Shown: one piece after another, positions 6,195 to 14,457 of the stretch
Position numbering within the stretch: the stretch's first letter is position 1
How the letters are laid out: the number at the start of each line of letters is the position of its first letter
Assembly (NCBI GenBank): GCA_019307165.1
Contig: JAFDKD010000015.1
Location: 1-15,493, forward strand
Direction of reading: 5' to 3'
DNA length: 15,493 nt
Source of the DNA: Deltaproteobacteria bacterium
Lineage (GTDB): Bacteria > Desulfobacterota > DSM-4660 > Desulfatiglandales > Desulfatiglandaceae
Notes under the pieces: model-generated
Databases searched by the model: none
Seen by the model: only the letters and a program-made list of their open reading frames with translations
Told to the model about the DNA's origin: nothing
Translations under genes and position numbers: made by a program

Positions 6195-7376
6195 ATGCAT
6201 CCTTTGGAAGGGATAAAAGTCGTCGATATAACGACTATGCTGAATGGGCCGTTTACTGCTATGCTCCTTTCTGACATGGGCGCCGACGTGATCAAGGTGG
6301 AGCCGCCTGACGGAGACCCCTGGCGCATGATCGCCGGTGGCTTCATGGCCTGCAATCGAGGTAAAAGGGCCATCTCCGTGGATCTGAAGAAAGAGGCGGC
6401 CAAACAAATAATCCAAGACCTCGTTGCAGAGTCAGATATTCTTGTGGAGAACGCCCGTTGGGGGGTCTGGCATCGACTGGGCATGGACTACGACTCCCTG
6501 GTCAAGATAAAGCCCGACCTCATCTATGTCTCTGCCCTCGGGCATGGGTCCACAGGTCCTTTAAGCACCACACCCGGCTACGATCCCCTTCTGCAGACCC
6601 GGAGCGGGCAAAGCGTGGGGCAGGGCGGTCTGGGCAAGCCCCCGGTATTCCACAAGGTCCCCATAAATGATCAAGCCACGCCTTTGCTGGGTGCATTCGG
6701 CGCCGCCCTGGCCCTTTTGGCCCGAGCCAGATTCGGAGAGGGACAGGCTGTGGAGACATCGCTGACCAACGCCTCGATTACGATGCAGTCCGGGGATTTC
6801 ATAGATTACGAAGGGATGGAGCGTACATACGTGGGGGATACCGGCATCCTTGGCCTCAACGCCACGCATCGCCATTATCAGGCCGGGGACGGGCGGTGGA
6901 TTTTTGTTCTTTGCCCGCGGGAGGCGCATTGGCGAAGCCTCTGCCGGGATATGGGACTCGACAACCTGCTTACAGATCCAAGATTTGAAACCCCGAACAA
7001 GAGAGTGCGGAATGATGAAGCCCTGGTGGAAATCCTTATCCAGGCCTTTAAGACCAAACCCGCCGAGGAATGGGTGGCCCTGTTGGGACAAGCGGACCTG
7101 CCCGTATCCCTCGGACGGACACTCGAAGAAGTCATGATGGATCCGCACTGTCTGGAGAACGATCTCTTCGATGAGAGGGAGCATCCTGAGTTCGGACGCG
7201 TTAAACAGGTCGGCTTGGTTTCCCGTTTCTCCGACATGTCGGGGATTATTCGCAGGCCGGCGCCGCTTTTGGGGCAGCACACCGAAGAAGTTTTGGCGGA
7301 ACTGGACTATTCCGCTGAAAAAATCGCGGAACTTATTGAGGATAAGATCGTCATTCAAGCGCCGGAACCGGGGTAG
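6195..7376 (+). CDS. CaiB/BaiF (class III) CoA-transferase, array gene 2
   Basis: 393 aa with the full family layout: LEGIKVVDITTMLNGPFTAMLL at the N-terminus, MGADVIKVEPPDGDPWR (28-44), NRGKRAISVDLK (54-65), SALGHGSTGP (113-122) and the C-terminal PAPLLGQHTEEVL. D130 in PGYDPLLQTRSG is the expected catalytic Asp. In place of the usual ENFRPG it has ENARWG (85-90), a change in the segment that normally follows the NADH-like Rossmann core. AAGGAGGA lies 7 bases before the ATG. Only 18 bases separate it from gene 1, and both proteins have the catalytic Asp at residue 130, so these two are the closest in layout and could form a heteromer, which is inference. Confidence 0.94.
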   Translation: MHPLEGIKVVDITTMLNGPFTAMLLSDMGADVIKVEPPDGDPWRMIAGGFMACNRGKRAISVDLKKEAAKQIIQDLVAESDILVENARWGVWHRLGMDYDSLVKIKPDLIYVSALGHGSTGPLSTTPGYDPLLQTRSGQSVGQGGLGKPPVFHKVPINDQATPLLGAFGAALALLARARFGEGQAVETSLTNASITMQSGDFIDYEGMERTYVGDTGILGLNATHRHYQAGDGRWIFVLCPREAHWRSLCRDMGLDNLLTDPRFETPNKRVRNDEALVEILIQAFKTKPAEEWVALLGQADLPVSLGRTLEEVMMDPHCLENDLFDEREHPEFGRVKQVGLVSRFSDMSGIIRRPAPLLGQHTEEVLAELDYSAEKIAELIEDKIVIQAPEPG

Positions 7377-7445
7377 CGCCTCGATTCGCGTTCCGGCGCC
7401 TGTAAGATCCGAGTATTAAAGGTCGTCTTTATGAGGAGGAGAGGA

Positions 7446-8687
7446 ATGGCGCCAGTACTTGAAGGAATCAAGGTCATCGACGTATCTCAGGTAGCAGCCG
7501 TGCCCATGGCCGCCAGAATACTGGCCGATTTCGGAGCGGATGTCATCCATGTTGAAAACCCCACCATAGGCGATCATTTTCGGCACGTTCTGTCCGGGAT
7601 GAGCAGCACGACAGGCATTAAGTGTGATATAAATTACGTTTGGGAACTCTATAATCGCAACAAGAAATGCATCACCCTTGATCTTTCACAGGAAGGGGGC
7701 CAGGAAGTCCTGTACAAGATCATTGAAACCGCGGATGTATTCCTGACCAATTTGAGGCCGTTCGAACTGAAGAAGTTCCGTGTCGAGTACGAGACCCTCA
7801 ACCGGAAAAATCCCAGGCTGGTAGCCGGGTATTTGACCGGCTACGGCAAGTCGGGTGCTGACAAGAATGTCCCGGCTTATGACCATACCGCCTATTGGGC
7901 CAGGTCGGGAATCCCCCACCGTTTGAGATCGCTCCTACCAGCCCTTCGGGAACCGGGGGTGACGCCACCGGCATTTCTCCCCGCCTTCGGCGATCATATG
8001 GCCGGGATGTCTCTTGCATGCGGCATTATGATGGCCCTGTTCGGCCGTGAACGCACGGGATCGGGCGAAGAGGTTAATGTGTCACTTTTCCACTCGGGCG
8101 TCTACCAGCTCTCATTCGATGTTTCCGGGGCGCTCGTCACCGGCGAAGATTGTCCGCAGGTGAACTCCCGGGAGGATAATCCCAATGCACTGGTCGGACA
8201 ATATCAAACCAAAGACGGAAGATGGATCCTATTCTGTATCTTGCGCCCCGAACGTTTTACCTCCCAATTCTGTAAAGCCATTGGGCGGGAGAAACTCCTG
8301 GACGATCCCAGGTTCGAGTCAATGGAAGCCATGACGGAGAATCGTATCGCCCTGATGGAAATACTTGACGGCGTGTTCAAGGAAAAGACTCTGGATGAAT
8401 GGAAACCTTTACTTAACGAAGCCGGTCTCCCCTGGTCGCCCATACAGAGCCTGTTGGATGTCGTCCATGATCCACAGGCCCGGGCCAACGATTTCTTCGT
8501 CGCATACGACCACCCGACCTACGGCAAAATCGAGGGGGTGGCCAATCCCATAAAATTGGGAAAGGGACTGGAACCCGTCCGCATGCCGGCCGCTGAATTC
8601 AGCCAGCACACCGAAGAGGTGCTTCTCGAGTGCGGTTACACCTGGGAAGATATCATTGGATTCAAAGATGAAGGCATTATAGCTTGA
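7446..8687 (+). CDS. CaiB/BaiF (class III) CoA-transferase, array gene 3 (divergent)
   Basis: 413 aa. N-terminal LEGIKVIDVSQVAAVPMAARIL replaces the usual AGPF with AVPM. An insertion of about 16 residues (roughly 46-66, rich in Ser/Thr/Gly, with CDINYVWELYNRNKKCITLDL after it) makes it longer than genes 1 and 2. D146 in PAYDHTAYWARSG is the catalytic Asp candidate. The C-terminal FSQHTEEVLLECGY matches the family. The start at ATG 7446 is chosen because AGGAGGAGAGGA immediately precedes it; an ATG 15 bases upstream overlaps that ribosome binding site. It follows gene 2 by 69 bases. The changed N-terminal loop and insertion suggest a different acyl substrate, which is inference. Confidence 0.92.
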   Translation: MAPVLEGIKVIDVSQVAAVPMAARILADFGADVIHVENPTIGDHFRHVLSGMSSTTGIKCDINYVWELYNRNKKCITLDLSQEGGQEVLYKIIETADVFLTNLRPFELKKFRVEYETLNRKNPRLVAGYLTGYGKSGADKNVPAYDHTAYWARSGIPHRLRSLLPALREPGVTPPAFLPAFGDHMAGMSLACGIMMALFGRERTGSGEEVNVSLFHSGVYQLSFDVSGALVTGEDCPQVNSREDNPNALVGQYQTKDGRWILFCILRPERFTSQFCKAIGREKLLDDPRFESMEAMTENRIALMEILDGVFKEKTLDEWKPLLNEAGLPWSPIQSLLDVVHDPQARANDFFVAYDHPTYGKIEGVANPIKLGKGLEPVRMPAAEFSQHTEEVLLECGYTWEDIIGFKDEGIIA

Positions 8688-8767
8688 ATACCGCTATACG
8701 ACAGATTTTTAGTTAAACAGACTTTCGGAATCTTCCGTCAAATATCGATAAAGTAAAGGAGGAGAAG

Positions 8768-9976
8768 ATGGTGGATCAGGCGTTGTCTGATGTCAAAGTT
8801 TTGGACCTGACCTGGTATGTCACGGGGCCTTACTGTACCAAACTTCTCGCAGATTATGGCGCCGAGGTCGTCAAAGTAGAGTGGCCTGGCAAAGGGGACC
8901 CCGCCAGAACGATGGGCCCGTTCCCCGGGGATTCCCCCCATCCTGAAAAAAGCGGACTTTTTCTACATCTCAACACAAACAAACAGGGGATTACGCTTAA
9001 TCTCAAGAGCCGGTTTGGACAGCGTATTATCAAAGAAATGGTCAGAGAGACGGACATCCTGGTGGAAAGCTTTCGGCCGGGCGTGATGGCCGGACTGGGA
9101 CTCGATTACGAGACCCTTTCCAAAATAAATCAAAAACTGGTGATGACGTCTATCTCCAATTTTGGGCAGACCGGGCCCTACAGGGATTTCAAGGCCACGG
9201 ATATGGTGGAATACGCCCTTGGAGGCCCTATGTACGCCACCGGCCTCCCTGAGCGGGAACCGCTCAAGGTGTTTAACAATACGGTCCAGTATCAAGCCGG
9301 GGTATGTGCCTCCGTGGCCACAATGATTGCTCTGTTCGGCAGCGACATGCGAGGAACAGGGGAAATGGTGGACATTTCCATTATGGAAACCCAGGCTGCA
9401 GGGATAGACAGGACGCCCACCTTCCGAATCGCTTACCAGTATACTGGAGACGTCAACGAACGACTTCCTACTACTCAGGGTTTTGCTTCCGGGGTGTTCC
9501 CCTGTAAAGACGGCTACGTGAACATTAATGGCGGTTCAATTTTTTTCCCTAAATTGGCGGCCATGTTGGACATGCCCGAACTGCTCGAACACCCGGTCTA
9601 CTCCAACCTTGTTGAGCAAGCCAAACCCGAAGTGGCCGAGGAATTCTTATCCATTCTCCTGCCCTGGCTTCTTGAGCGGACCAAAGCAGAGGTGTGGGAA
9701 GCCGCCCAGGCACAGAAAATGCTTAGCTCTCCCATTTACACTACGGAGGACCTGCTCGGCGATCCCCATTACAATGAGAGGGGATTCTGGGTTGAAGTGG
9801 ATCATCCCCAAGCCGGCACGTTCAAGTATCCCGGCGCCCCCTTTAAAATGACGGAAACGCCCTGGCAAATAAGGCGACCGGCTCCCCTTCTGGGCCAGCA
9901 TAACGAGGACGTATTGGGCGGCCTGGGATACAGGAAGGAAGACCTGGTGGTGCTGAGACAGCAGGGCGTTATATAG
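8768..9976 (+). CDS. CaiB/BaiF (class III) CoA-transferase, array gene 4
   Basis: 402 aa. LSDVKVLDLTWYVTGPYCTKLLADYGAEVVKVEWPGKGDPAR-type N-terminus (about 6-47), then a proline-rich insertion (PFPGDSPHPEKSG, 51-63), NTNKQGITLNLK (69-80), ESFRPG (100-105), SISNFGQTGPYRD (128-140), and D145 in KATDMVEYALGG as catalytic Asp candidate. The C-terminus has PAPLLGQHNEDVL. The insertion and the ATDMxxYAxGG block resemble the class III enzymes that act on bulky acids, such as the benzylsuccinate or carnitine-type groups, but substrate assignment from sequence is not safe. The ribosome binding site is AAAGGAGGAG just before the ATG. It lies 80 bases after gene 3. Confidence 0.93.
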   Translation: MVDQALSDVKVLDLTWYVTGPYCTKLLADYGAEVVKVEWPGKGDPARTMGPFPGDSPHPEKSGLFLHLNTNKQGITLNLKSRFGQRIIKEMVRETDILVESFRPGVMAGLGLDYETLSKINQKLVMTSISNFGQTGPYRDFKATDMVEYALGGPMYATGLPEREPLKVFNNTVQYQAGVCASVATMIALFGSDMRGTGEMVDISIMETQAAGIDRTPTFRIAYQYTGDVNERLPTTQGFASGVFPCKDGYVNINGGSIFFPKLAAMLDMPELLEHPVYSNLVEQAKPEVAEEFLSILLPWLLERTKAEVWEAAQAQKMLSSPIYTTEDLLGDPHYNERGFWVEVDHPQAGTFKYPGAPFKMTETPWQIRRPAPLLGQHNEDVLGGLGYRKEDLVVLRQQGVI

Positions 9977-10003
9977 TTTCGGTCCGGAAATGGCCTTTTC
10001 CCG

Positions 10004-10018
10004 TCCGCCTAAGGCGGA
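10004..10018. repeat. Short perfect palindrome between CoA-transferase genes 4 and 5
   Basis: TCCGCC (10004-10009) and GGCGGA (10013-10018) flank TAA and form a tight hairpin in the 87-base gap. Similar TCCGCC/GGCGGA palindromes are common intergenic repeats in some Desulfobacterota genomes, from general recollection. No T-run follows, so it is more likely a dispersed palindrome or mRNA-stability element than a terminator. Confidence 0.45.
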
Positions 10019-10063
10019 TCAACCTGCGGGATTCTTTGTACGACTTTAACGGAGGAAGTAACA

Positions 10064-11368
10064 ATGGGGAAGTTACCGCTAGAGGGAATAAGAGTTATTG
10101 CCATAGGTGTTGTTTGGGCAGGCCCATTCGCTACCCAGCTTCTGGCCGATTGGGGAGCAGAGGTTATTCGGGTGGAAAGTCTGCACCATTTCACATTCCT
10201 CACCCGCGGCTTTCCCATGATCAGACCCACCAAAGAATTGGTCCGCGCCCGACCGACCTGGGTGACCGCCTATCCCGACTGGGACCCCGGCGAGAAGCCC
10301 TGGAACTCCTATCCGATCTTTCAGGCCCATGGCCGCAACAAACTCAGCTGTACCATGGATTTGAGGAAACCCAAGGGGCTTGACCTCTTCAAAAATCTGG
10401 TCGCCGAAAGCGATATCGTTATCCAGAACAACCCCACGGATACCATGAAAAAATTGGGTATCACGTATGAGACTCTAAGAGAGGTCAAGCCGGACATCAT
10501 CCTGGTCGCCATGCCGGGATACGGCAGCACAGGGCCGTACCGCAACTATCGCACCCTTGGGTCCAATCTGGACGAAGCGGCCGGGCACACCTGGTTGCGT
10601 CGGTATCCGGACATGGACCCCTCTTCCGCCTCGGTCATCCTGTTCAGTGACGCCTCGGGCGGGGCCCATGGCGCTTTTGCAGCGTTGGCCGCGTTGCGCT
10701 ACAAAAAGCGCACCGGAAAAGGGCAGTTCGTAGACCTGTCCCAGGTGGAAACAATCATGCCCTATCTTGCCGAACCCATAATGGACTATACAATGAACAA
10801 ACGGGTCCAGGATACGCTCGGGAACCGCCACCCCTACATGGCCCCTCACGGCTGTTATCGCTGTAAGGGCGAAGATCGCTGGGTCGTCATTGCCGTGAAC
10901 TCTCAGGAGGAGTGGCGGGCCTTGTGCGAGGTCATGAACAGGCCGGACCTGGAAGCAGATGATCGATTCGCGGATGTCTTGAGCCGTCAGCGCCATCAGG
11001 ATGAACTGGACGCCGTGGTAGAAGAATGGACCAGCGAACATGAAAATGTCGAAGTCATGCATCGTCTCCAGGAAAAGGGCGTGGCGGCCGGTGCGGTACT
11101 GGACGACCGGGACGCCTACAACGACCCGCATTTAAAGGCCCGCGGCTTTTTCCAGGAGGTGACTCACCCCGATGTGGGGACACATCCGTATCCCGGGCTC
11201 ATGTGGAAAGCCTCTAAGACCCCCAACGCCATCCGCACACCGCCCGTTTGTTTGGGGGAGCACAACGAATATGTCTACAAAGAGATACTAGGTGTTTCGG
11301 ACGAAGAATACGCACAATTGGAGCAGGAGGGACACATCGGTACCGAACCCGCTCCTGACGCATTCTAG
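10064..11368 (+). CDS. CaiB/BaiF (class III) CoA-transferase, array gene 5 (long form)
   Basis: 434 aa, the longest of the five. N-terminal LEGIRVIAIGVVWAGPFATQLLADWGAEVIRVE is followed by an insertion of about 40 residues (41-80) ending PDWDPGEKPWNSYPIF, then AHGRNKLSCTMDLRKPKG (88-105), PGYGSTGPYRNY (151-162) and LGSNLDEAAGHTWLRRYPD (165-183). D170 is the likely catalytic Asp. This long form with the RNKLS...TxDL block and LDxxAGHT motif is the layout seen in one subunit type of benzylsuccinate CoA-transferase-like enzymes (BbsF-like). That is a recollection of the family, not a search result. GGAGGAAGTAAC precedes the ATG. It is last in the array and ends 23 bases before the convergent ferredoxin gene. 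Confidence 0.92.
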   Translation: MGKLPLEGIRVIAIGVVWAGPFATQLLADWGAEVIRVESLHHFTFLTRGFPMIRPTKELVRARPTWVTAYPDWDPGEKPWNSYPIFQAHGRNKLSCTMDLRKPKGLDLFKNLVAESDIVIQNNPTDTMKKLGITYETLREVKPDIILVAMPGYGSTGPYRNYRTLGSNLDEAAGHTWLRRYPDMDPSSASVILFSDASGGAHGAFAALAALRYKKRTGKGQFVDLSQVETIMPYLAEPIMDYTMNKRVQDTLGNRHPYMAPHGCYRCKGEDRWVVIAVNSQEEWRALCEVMNRPDLEADDRFADVLSRQRHQDELDAVVEEWTSEHENVEVMHRLQEKGVAAGAVLDDRDAYNDPHLKARGFFQEVTHPDVGTHPYPGLMWKASKTPNAIRTPPVCLGEHNEYVYKEILGVSDEEYAQLEQEGHIGTEPAPDAF

Positions 11369-11396
11369 ATGGAAATGATAGATTTCAGATCCTAGA
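11364..11396. terminator. Imperfect hairpin at the convergent junction
   Basis: The 23-base gap between two converging genes, with both stop codons, can fold: TCTAG (11364-11368) pairs with CTAGA (11392-11396), and GAAAT with ATTTC around a GATAG loop. There is no T-run on either strand, so bidirectional termination is only a possibility. Confidence 0.28.
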
Positions 11397-11994
11397 TCGT
11401 ATTTGGCATGACTTCAATTTTCCGGATACCAAGACTTTTGGTGTCCTCCTTTGGTTTGAACGTAATGGAAGGAACGAGGGATTCCGAGTATGTAAAGCCT
11501 TCCGTCTCCCTAACATCACCGTACTTCGCCCGGAGCTCATCCATGGGACCGGCGTCCAAAGCCTGAATAGGGCAGCTGCTGACGCATACCGGTTTTTTAG
11601 CTTCGGCCCATCGGTCGATGCACAAGTCGCACTTCTGCATCTTCGCGTTCTCCTCAGCCCCAAACTGCGGCGCCTCGTAGGGGCAGGCTTCAAGACACAT
11701 GCCACAATCGTCTTTTCCCAGGCATGCTTCCCTGTCTACTATTACGATTCCATCCTCATCCCGTTTGGTAATGGCCTCCGCCGGGCACACAGAAACGCAG
11801 TCGGGAGTCTCACAGTGACAACAGGTAGTAGGCAGAAAAGCGACGAACAGATTTGGGTACTCGCCCTTTTCTATGGTTTTCAGTCTTATCCAACTCGCCG
11901 GTCCGGCTGGTACGTCGTGCCAATCCTTGCAGGCGACCACACAGGCGAAACAGCCCATACAACGATTCTGATCCATATAGATACCTAACTGCAT
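11392..11994 (-). CDS. DmsB-like ferredoxin subunit with four [4Fe-4S] motifs
   Basis: 200 aa. The cysteines fall in four groups: C12/C15/C18/C22; C58 or C59 with C61/C66/C70; C91/C97/C100/C104; and C122/C125/C137/C141. This is the four-cluster electron-transfer subunit plan of the DmsB/PhsB/NrfC type. The third group has a five-residue gap (C91-x5-C97) where two is common. The CPYEAPQ after it is typical. No Tat signal or membrane segment, so it should stay in the cytoplasm with the catalytic subunit. The start at ATG 11994 is preferred to GTG 12000 because AGGAG then sits 5 bases upstream. The gene begins 2 bases after the stop of the molybdopterin subunit, so the two are co-translated. No gene for a membrane anchor follows; the next gene converges. 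Confidence 0.93.
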   Translation of the reverse strand: MQLGIYMDQNRCMGCFACVVACKDWHDVPAGPASWIRLKTIEKGEYPNLFVAFLPTTCCHCETPDCVSVCPAEAITKRDEDGIVIVDREACLGKDDCGMCLEACPYEAPQFGAEENAKMQKCDLCIDRWAEAKKPVCVSSCPIQALDAGPMDELRAKYGDVRETEGFTYSESLVPSITFKPKEDTKSLGIRKIEVMPNTI

Positions 11995-11996
11995 AT

Positions 11997-14159
11997 TCAC
12001 TCCTTTTCTACCTGCACCAGGGCCGTATGGGAAGGAAAGGATCCACCCGGCGAGGTTATACTTCTTGTCAGTATGTTGGGGCTGCCGCCATGGTCAATTC
12101 CGTTCTCATCCGGAGTGTACCAGGCTCCCTGGGGAAGGGCGACGACACCTGGCATGATCCTTTCCGTCACTTTGGCTGGGATCCGAGTCTCTCCCCGGTC
12201 GTTAAACACCCGGACCATATCTCCATCTTGAATCCCTCTGGTCTCGGCATCACGGGAGTTGATACTAATCGCCTGGACTTGTAGCTCGCGGAGCCACGGC
12301 AGATTATCAAACTGGCTGTGGGCGCGCCGCTTAAAATGAGGACTGATCAATTGCAGCGGGTATTTATCGGCCAAGGGATCATTCAGGCTCTCCCAGGTTT
12401 CAATGTACTTGGGGATGGCCGGTACGTGGGGGTGGTTCATCTTTTCCGCGATCCCTGATGATAGCTCTACCTTCCCCGATGGCGTGCGTAGTTGTGGCTG
12501 TACCGAACCGGAAGGTCCTGTTTTCGAGGTTTCCTCTGGTTTTAAGCCCTTCTTTTCAGAAGCTTTAGCCACCATTTGCCTGACCAATTCCTCATCTGAT
12601 TGATCCGGATAATCGGTAATGCCCAGCTTCAATGCCAAGGCCTGACAGATCTCTAACTGGGATCTGGATTCACCCAGCGGCTCTATGGCTTTTTGGAGAA
12701 TTGTGAAATCACGGCGTTTTGTACTGAAAATATCTACAGAAGGCATGAGGTCCCAACGCTCCAAAAACGTGCATACGGGCAATACGATATCCGCAAACCT
12801 GGCGGTTGCCGTCATGAACTGCTCGGTGACCAGGATAAATTCGAGCTTATTAAAAGCCTCGATGGCTTTGTTAACGTTACCAAGCTGATTCAGGTAGTTG
12901 TTATTGGATAGCCACATGAACTTATAGTCGGCCGGATAACCGCCGGCCTTCCCCTTAAGGATCGCATCCGTTAAGGAACTCACATTAAGCCGGGCACTGG
13001 AGTTCACGCTTGGGCCTCGGGAAGGGAGTGCGTTCCAGCGCGGAGGCGCCCCCACTTCGACTTGATTTGGCTGGAACGGAAAGGGAGGTACAAACCGAAA
13101 GTCTTTGACCGACGGCGCATAATGCTCCAGCCTCAGGTTGCCCGTGATTGTTTGTAGAGCAGCAGCCGTCCGGTGATACTGCTCACCGAAAGCGCTGCGT
13201 CCCGGTCCAAAGCTGTTACCAAGTATGGCCGGCTTTTCACAGGCATAATCTCGAGCCAGGTCGGCGATCGTGGTTGCCTGGATGCCGCTAATGGCCTCGG
13301 CCCATTGAGGTGTTTTTGCCTCTCCATTTTCCAGACCAAGCACATAATCTTTGAATTTATCAAATCCGGACGTATGGCTATCGATGAAGTGCTGGTCCTG
13401 CAAGTTTTCTTTGATGATCACGTAGGCCATGGCAAGCATGACAGCGGCATCAGTACCTGGTCTTATGGGAATCCATTGGTCGGCGAAGGCGGCCGCCGAG
13501 TCGGTGTATCTGGGGTCGACAGCTATGATCCTGGCGCCTCTTTCCCTGGCCCGAGCCAGGGACAACGACATGTTCGACCCCATTTCGGTGGTAGCCGGGT
13601 TCCAACCCCACATGATGATCAGTCGGGCCTCAAGATATTCTTCCGGTGTGTGGCCGGTATATCTTAACCTGCTCGATTTTCCAAATGTCAGGCCTTCGGC
13701 AAACGCATATCCTTCGCACGAGATATAGCCCCACGGAGCGGTATATCCGCCAAACTGACAGAGCAGGCTGTGAAAAGCTCCCACATGATGGAGAACATGT
13801 GGATCACACATGGAGCAGAAGTGAAGCAAGGAAGCATTACCGTAGGCCTCCTTGATTCTTTTCATTTCACCGGCGACGGTATCCAAAGCTTCGTCCCAGG
13901 AAATTCTGGTGAATTCGCCGGAGCCCCTTTCCCCGGTCCTTTTCAGGGGGTGGAGAAGCCGGTCGGGAGAATAGACCCGTTGACGATAGGCATGGCCTCG
14001 CAGACACATGCCGGGTCGCCCATCCTCATCAGGAACGGACTCAATTCGAATAATCTTCCCCTCCCTGACGTGCACCTTGAAATCGCAGGTTCCTCCGCAA
14101 TGGCTGTTGCACACGGTATGGACAATTTTGTCCTTGCTTTCGATCCCTTCTTTCCTCAT
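11997..14159 (-). CDS. Molybdopterin oxidoreductase, DmsA-like catalytic subunit, no Tat signal
   Basis: 720 aa from ATG 14159. The N-terminal cluster motif is C17-x3-C21-x3-C25-x26-C52 (VCNSHCGGTC and GMCLRGHA). WDEALD (88-93), MWGWNPATTEMG and the C-terminal QGAWYTPDENGIDHGGSPN block place it in the DMSO-reductase family, closest in pattern to DmsA. The metal-ligand region reads GGYTAPWGYISCEG; Ser147 or Cys148 would bind Mo or W, and the choice is not clear from sequence. It lacks the RR Tat signal found in exported DmsA, so it is predicted cytoplasmic. The substrate is unknown; reduction of an S- or N-oxide, hydroxyl transfer and hydration are all possible in this family. The start is fixed by TGATG overlap with the upstream 41-aa gene and by GGAG six bases before the ATG. 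Operon partner: the ferredoxin subunit. Confidence 0.92.
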   Translation of the reverse strand: MRKEGIESKDKIVHTVCNSHCGGTCDFKVHVREGKIIRIESVPDEDGRPGMCLRGHAYRQRVYSPDRLLHPLKRTGERGSGEFTRISWDEALDTVAGEMKRIKEAYGNASLLHFCSMCDPHVLHHVGAFHSLLCQFGGYTAPWGYISCEGYAFAEGLTFGKSSRLRYTGHTPEEYLEARLIIMWGWNPATTEMGSNMSLSLARARERGARIIAVDPRYTDSAAAFADQWIPIRPGTDAAVMLAMAYVIIKENLQDQHFIDSHTSGFDKFKDYVLGLENGEAKTPQWAEAISGIQATTIADLARDYACEKPAILGNSFGPGRSAFGEQYHRTAAALQTITGNLRLEHYAPSVKDFRFVPPFPFQPNQVEVGAPPRWNALPSRGPSVNSSARLNVSSLTDAILKGKAGGYPADYKFMWLSNNNYLNQLGNVNKAIEAFNKLEFILVTEQFMTATARFADIVLPVCTFLERWDLMPSVDIFSTKRRDFTILQKAIEPLGESRSQLEICQALALKLGITDYPDQSDEELVRQMVAKASEKKGLKPEETSKTGPSGSVQPQLRTPSGKVELSSGIAEKMNHPHVPAIPKYIETWESLNDPLADKYPLQLISPHFKRRAHSQFDNLPWLRELQVQAISINSRDAETRGIQDGDMVRVFNDRGETRIPAKVTERIMPGVVALPQGAWYTPDENGIDHGGSPNILTRSITSPGGSFPSHTALVQVEKE

Positions 14160-14284
14160 CAAATTCTCCATTGGCAGCAGTGTTTGCACCCGGTAATGAC
14201 TTTGCCGTCATTTTTCTCTTTCCATTCCAACAGCCGCTCGTGACGGGTCTCTAGCATGTGCCTAGCATTTTCCAAAGACTTCAT
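14159..14284 (-). CDS. 41-aa small protein coupled to the molybdoenzyme gene
   Basis: The reading frame runs from ATG 14284 with GGAGG 8 bases upstream to TGA 14159. That TGA shares its A with the ATG of the molybdoenzyme gene (TGATG), a typical translational coupling. The first 30 residues are charged and helical (MKSLENARHMLETRHERLLE, then WKEKNDGKVI) and the end carries three cysteines, GCKHCCQWRI. The N-terminal part resembles by eye the first residues of 2-hydroxyacyl-CoA dehydratase/benzoyl-CoA reductase-type subunits, which often start with a LExR...LLEWKExGGKVIG segment. It may therefore be a cut-off remnant of such a gene that now acts as a leader, or a genuine small Cys protein such as a metal or cofactor chaperone for the enzyme. 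The function is not known. Confidence 0.6.
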   Translation of the reverse strand: MKSLENARHMLETRHERLLEWKEKNDGKVITGCKHCCQWRI

Positions 14285-14298
14285 GGTGCAAACCTCCA

Positions 14299-14457
14299 TT
14301 ACGCCACTAGGTTTGAATTAGGGTCTTTTGAACATATCAGGCGCGAAATCGTCTTGTGGCCATGATTAAGATGTTCTGTCATGGCCTGGGAAGCCTGCTC
14401 TGGAGAACCCGCCTTGATCGCTTCCAAGATCCGCTGGTGCTCGCTGTTGAAATCATG
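14299..14457 (-). pseudogene. C-terminal stub of a GntR-family (FCD domain) regulator
   Basis: The minus-strand frame reads HDFNSEHQRILEAIKAGSPE, then QASQAMTEHLNHGHKTISRL, and stops at TAA 14299-14301. The EH-x-x-IL-x-AI-x-AG-(D/S)PE-A-x-x-AM-x-x-HL pattern is the last helices of the FCD ligand-binding domain of FadR-type GntR regulators. The DNA-binding domain and most of the FCD domain are absent: upstream of about 14457 the frame runs into sequence that codes for a tyrosine recombinase on the other strand. The full gene would have been about 220 aa. It ends 14 bases before the 41-aa gene, so it was probably the first gene of the molybdoenzyme operon and its regulator before truncation. 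Confidence 0.7.

Noticed and set aside
5577..7358. Minus-strand open frames of 196 and 265 aa
   Set aside because: Antisense to CoA-transferase genes 1 and 2.
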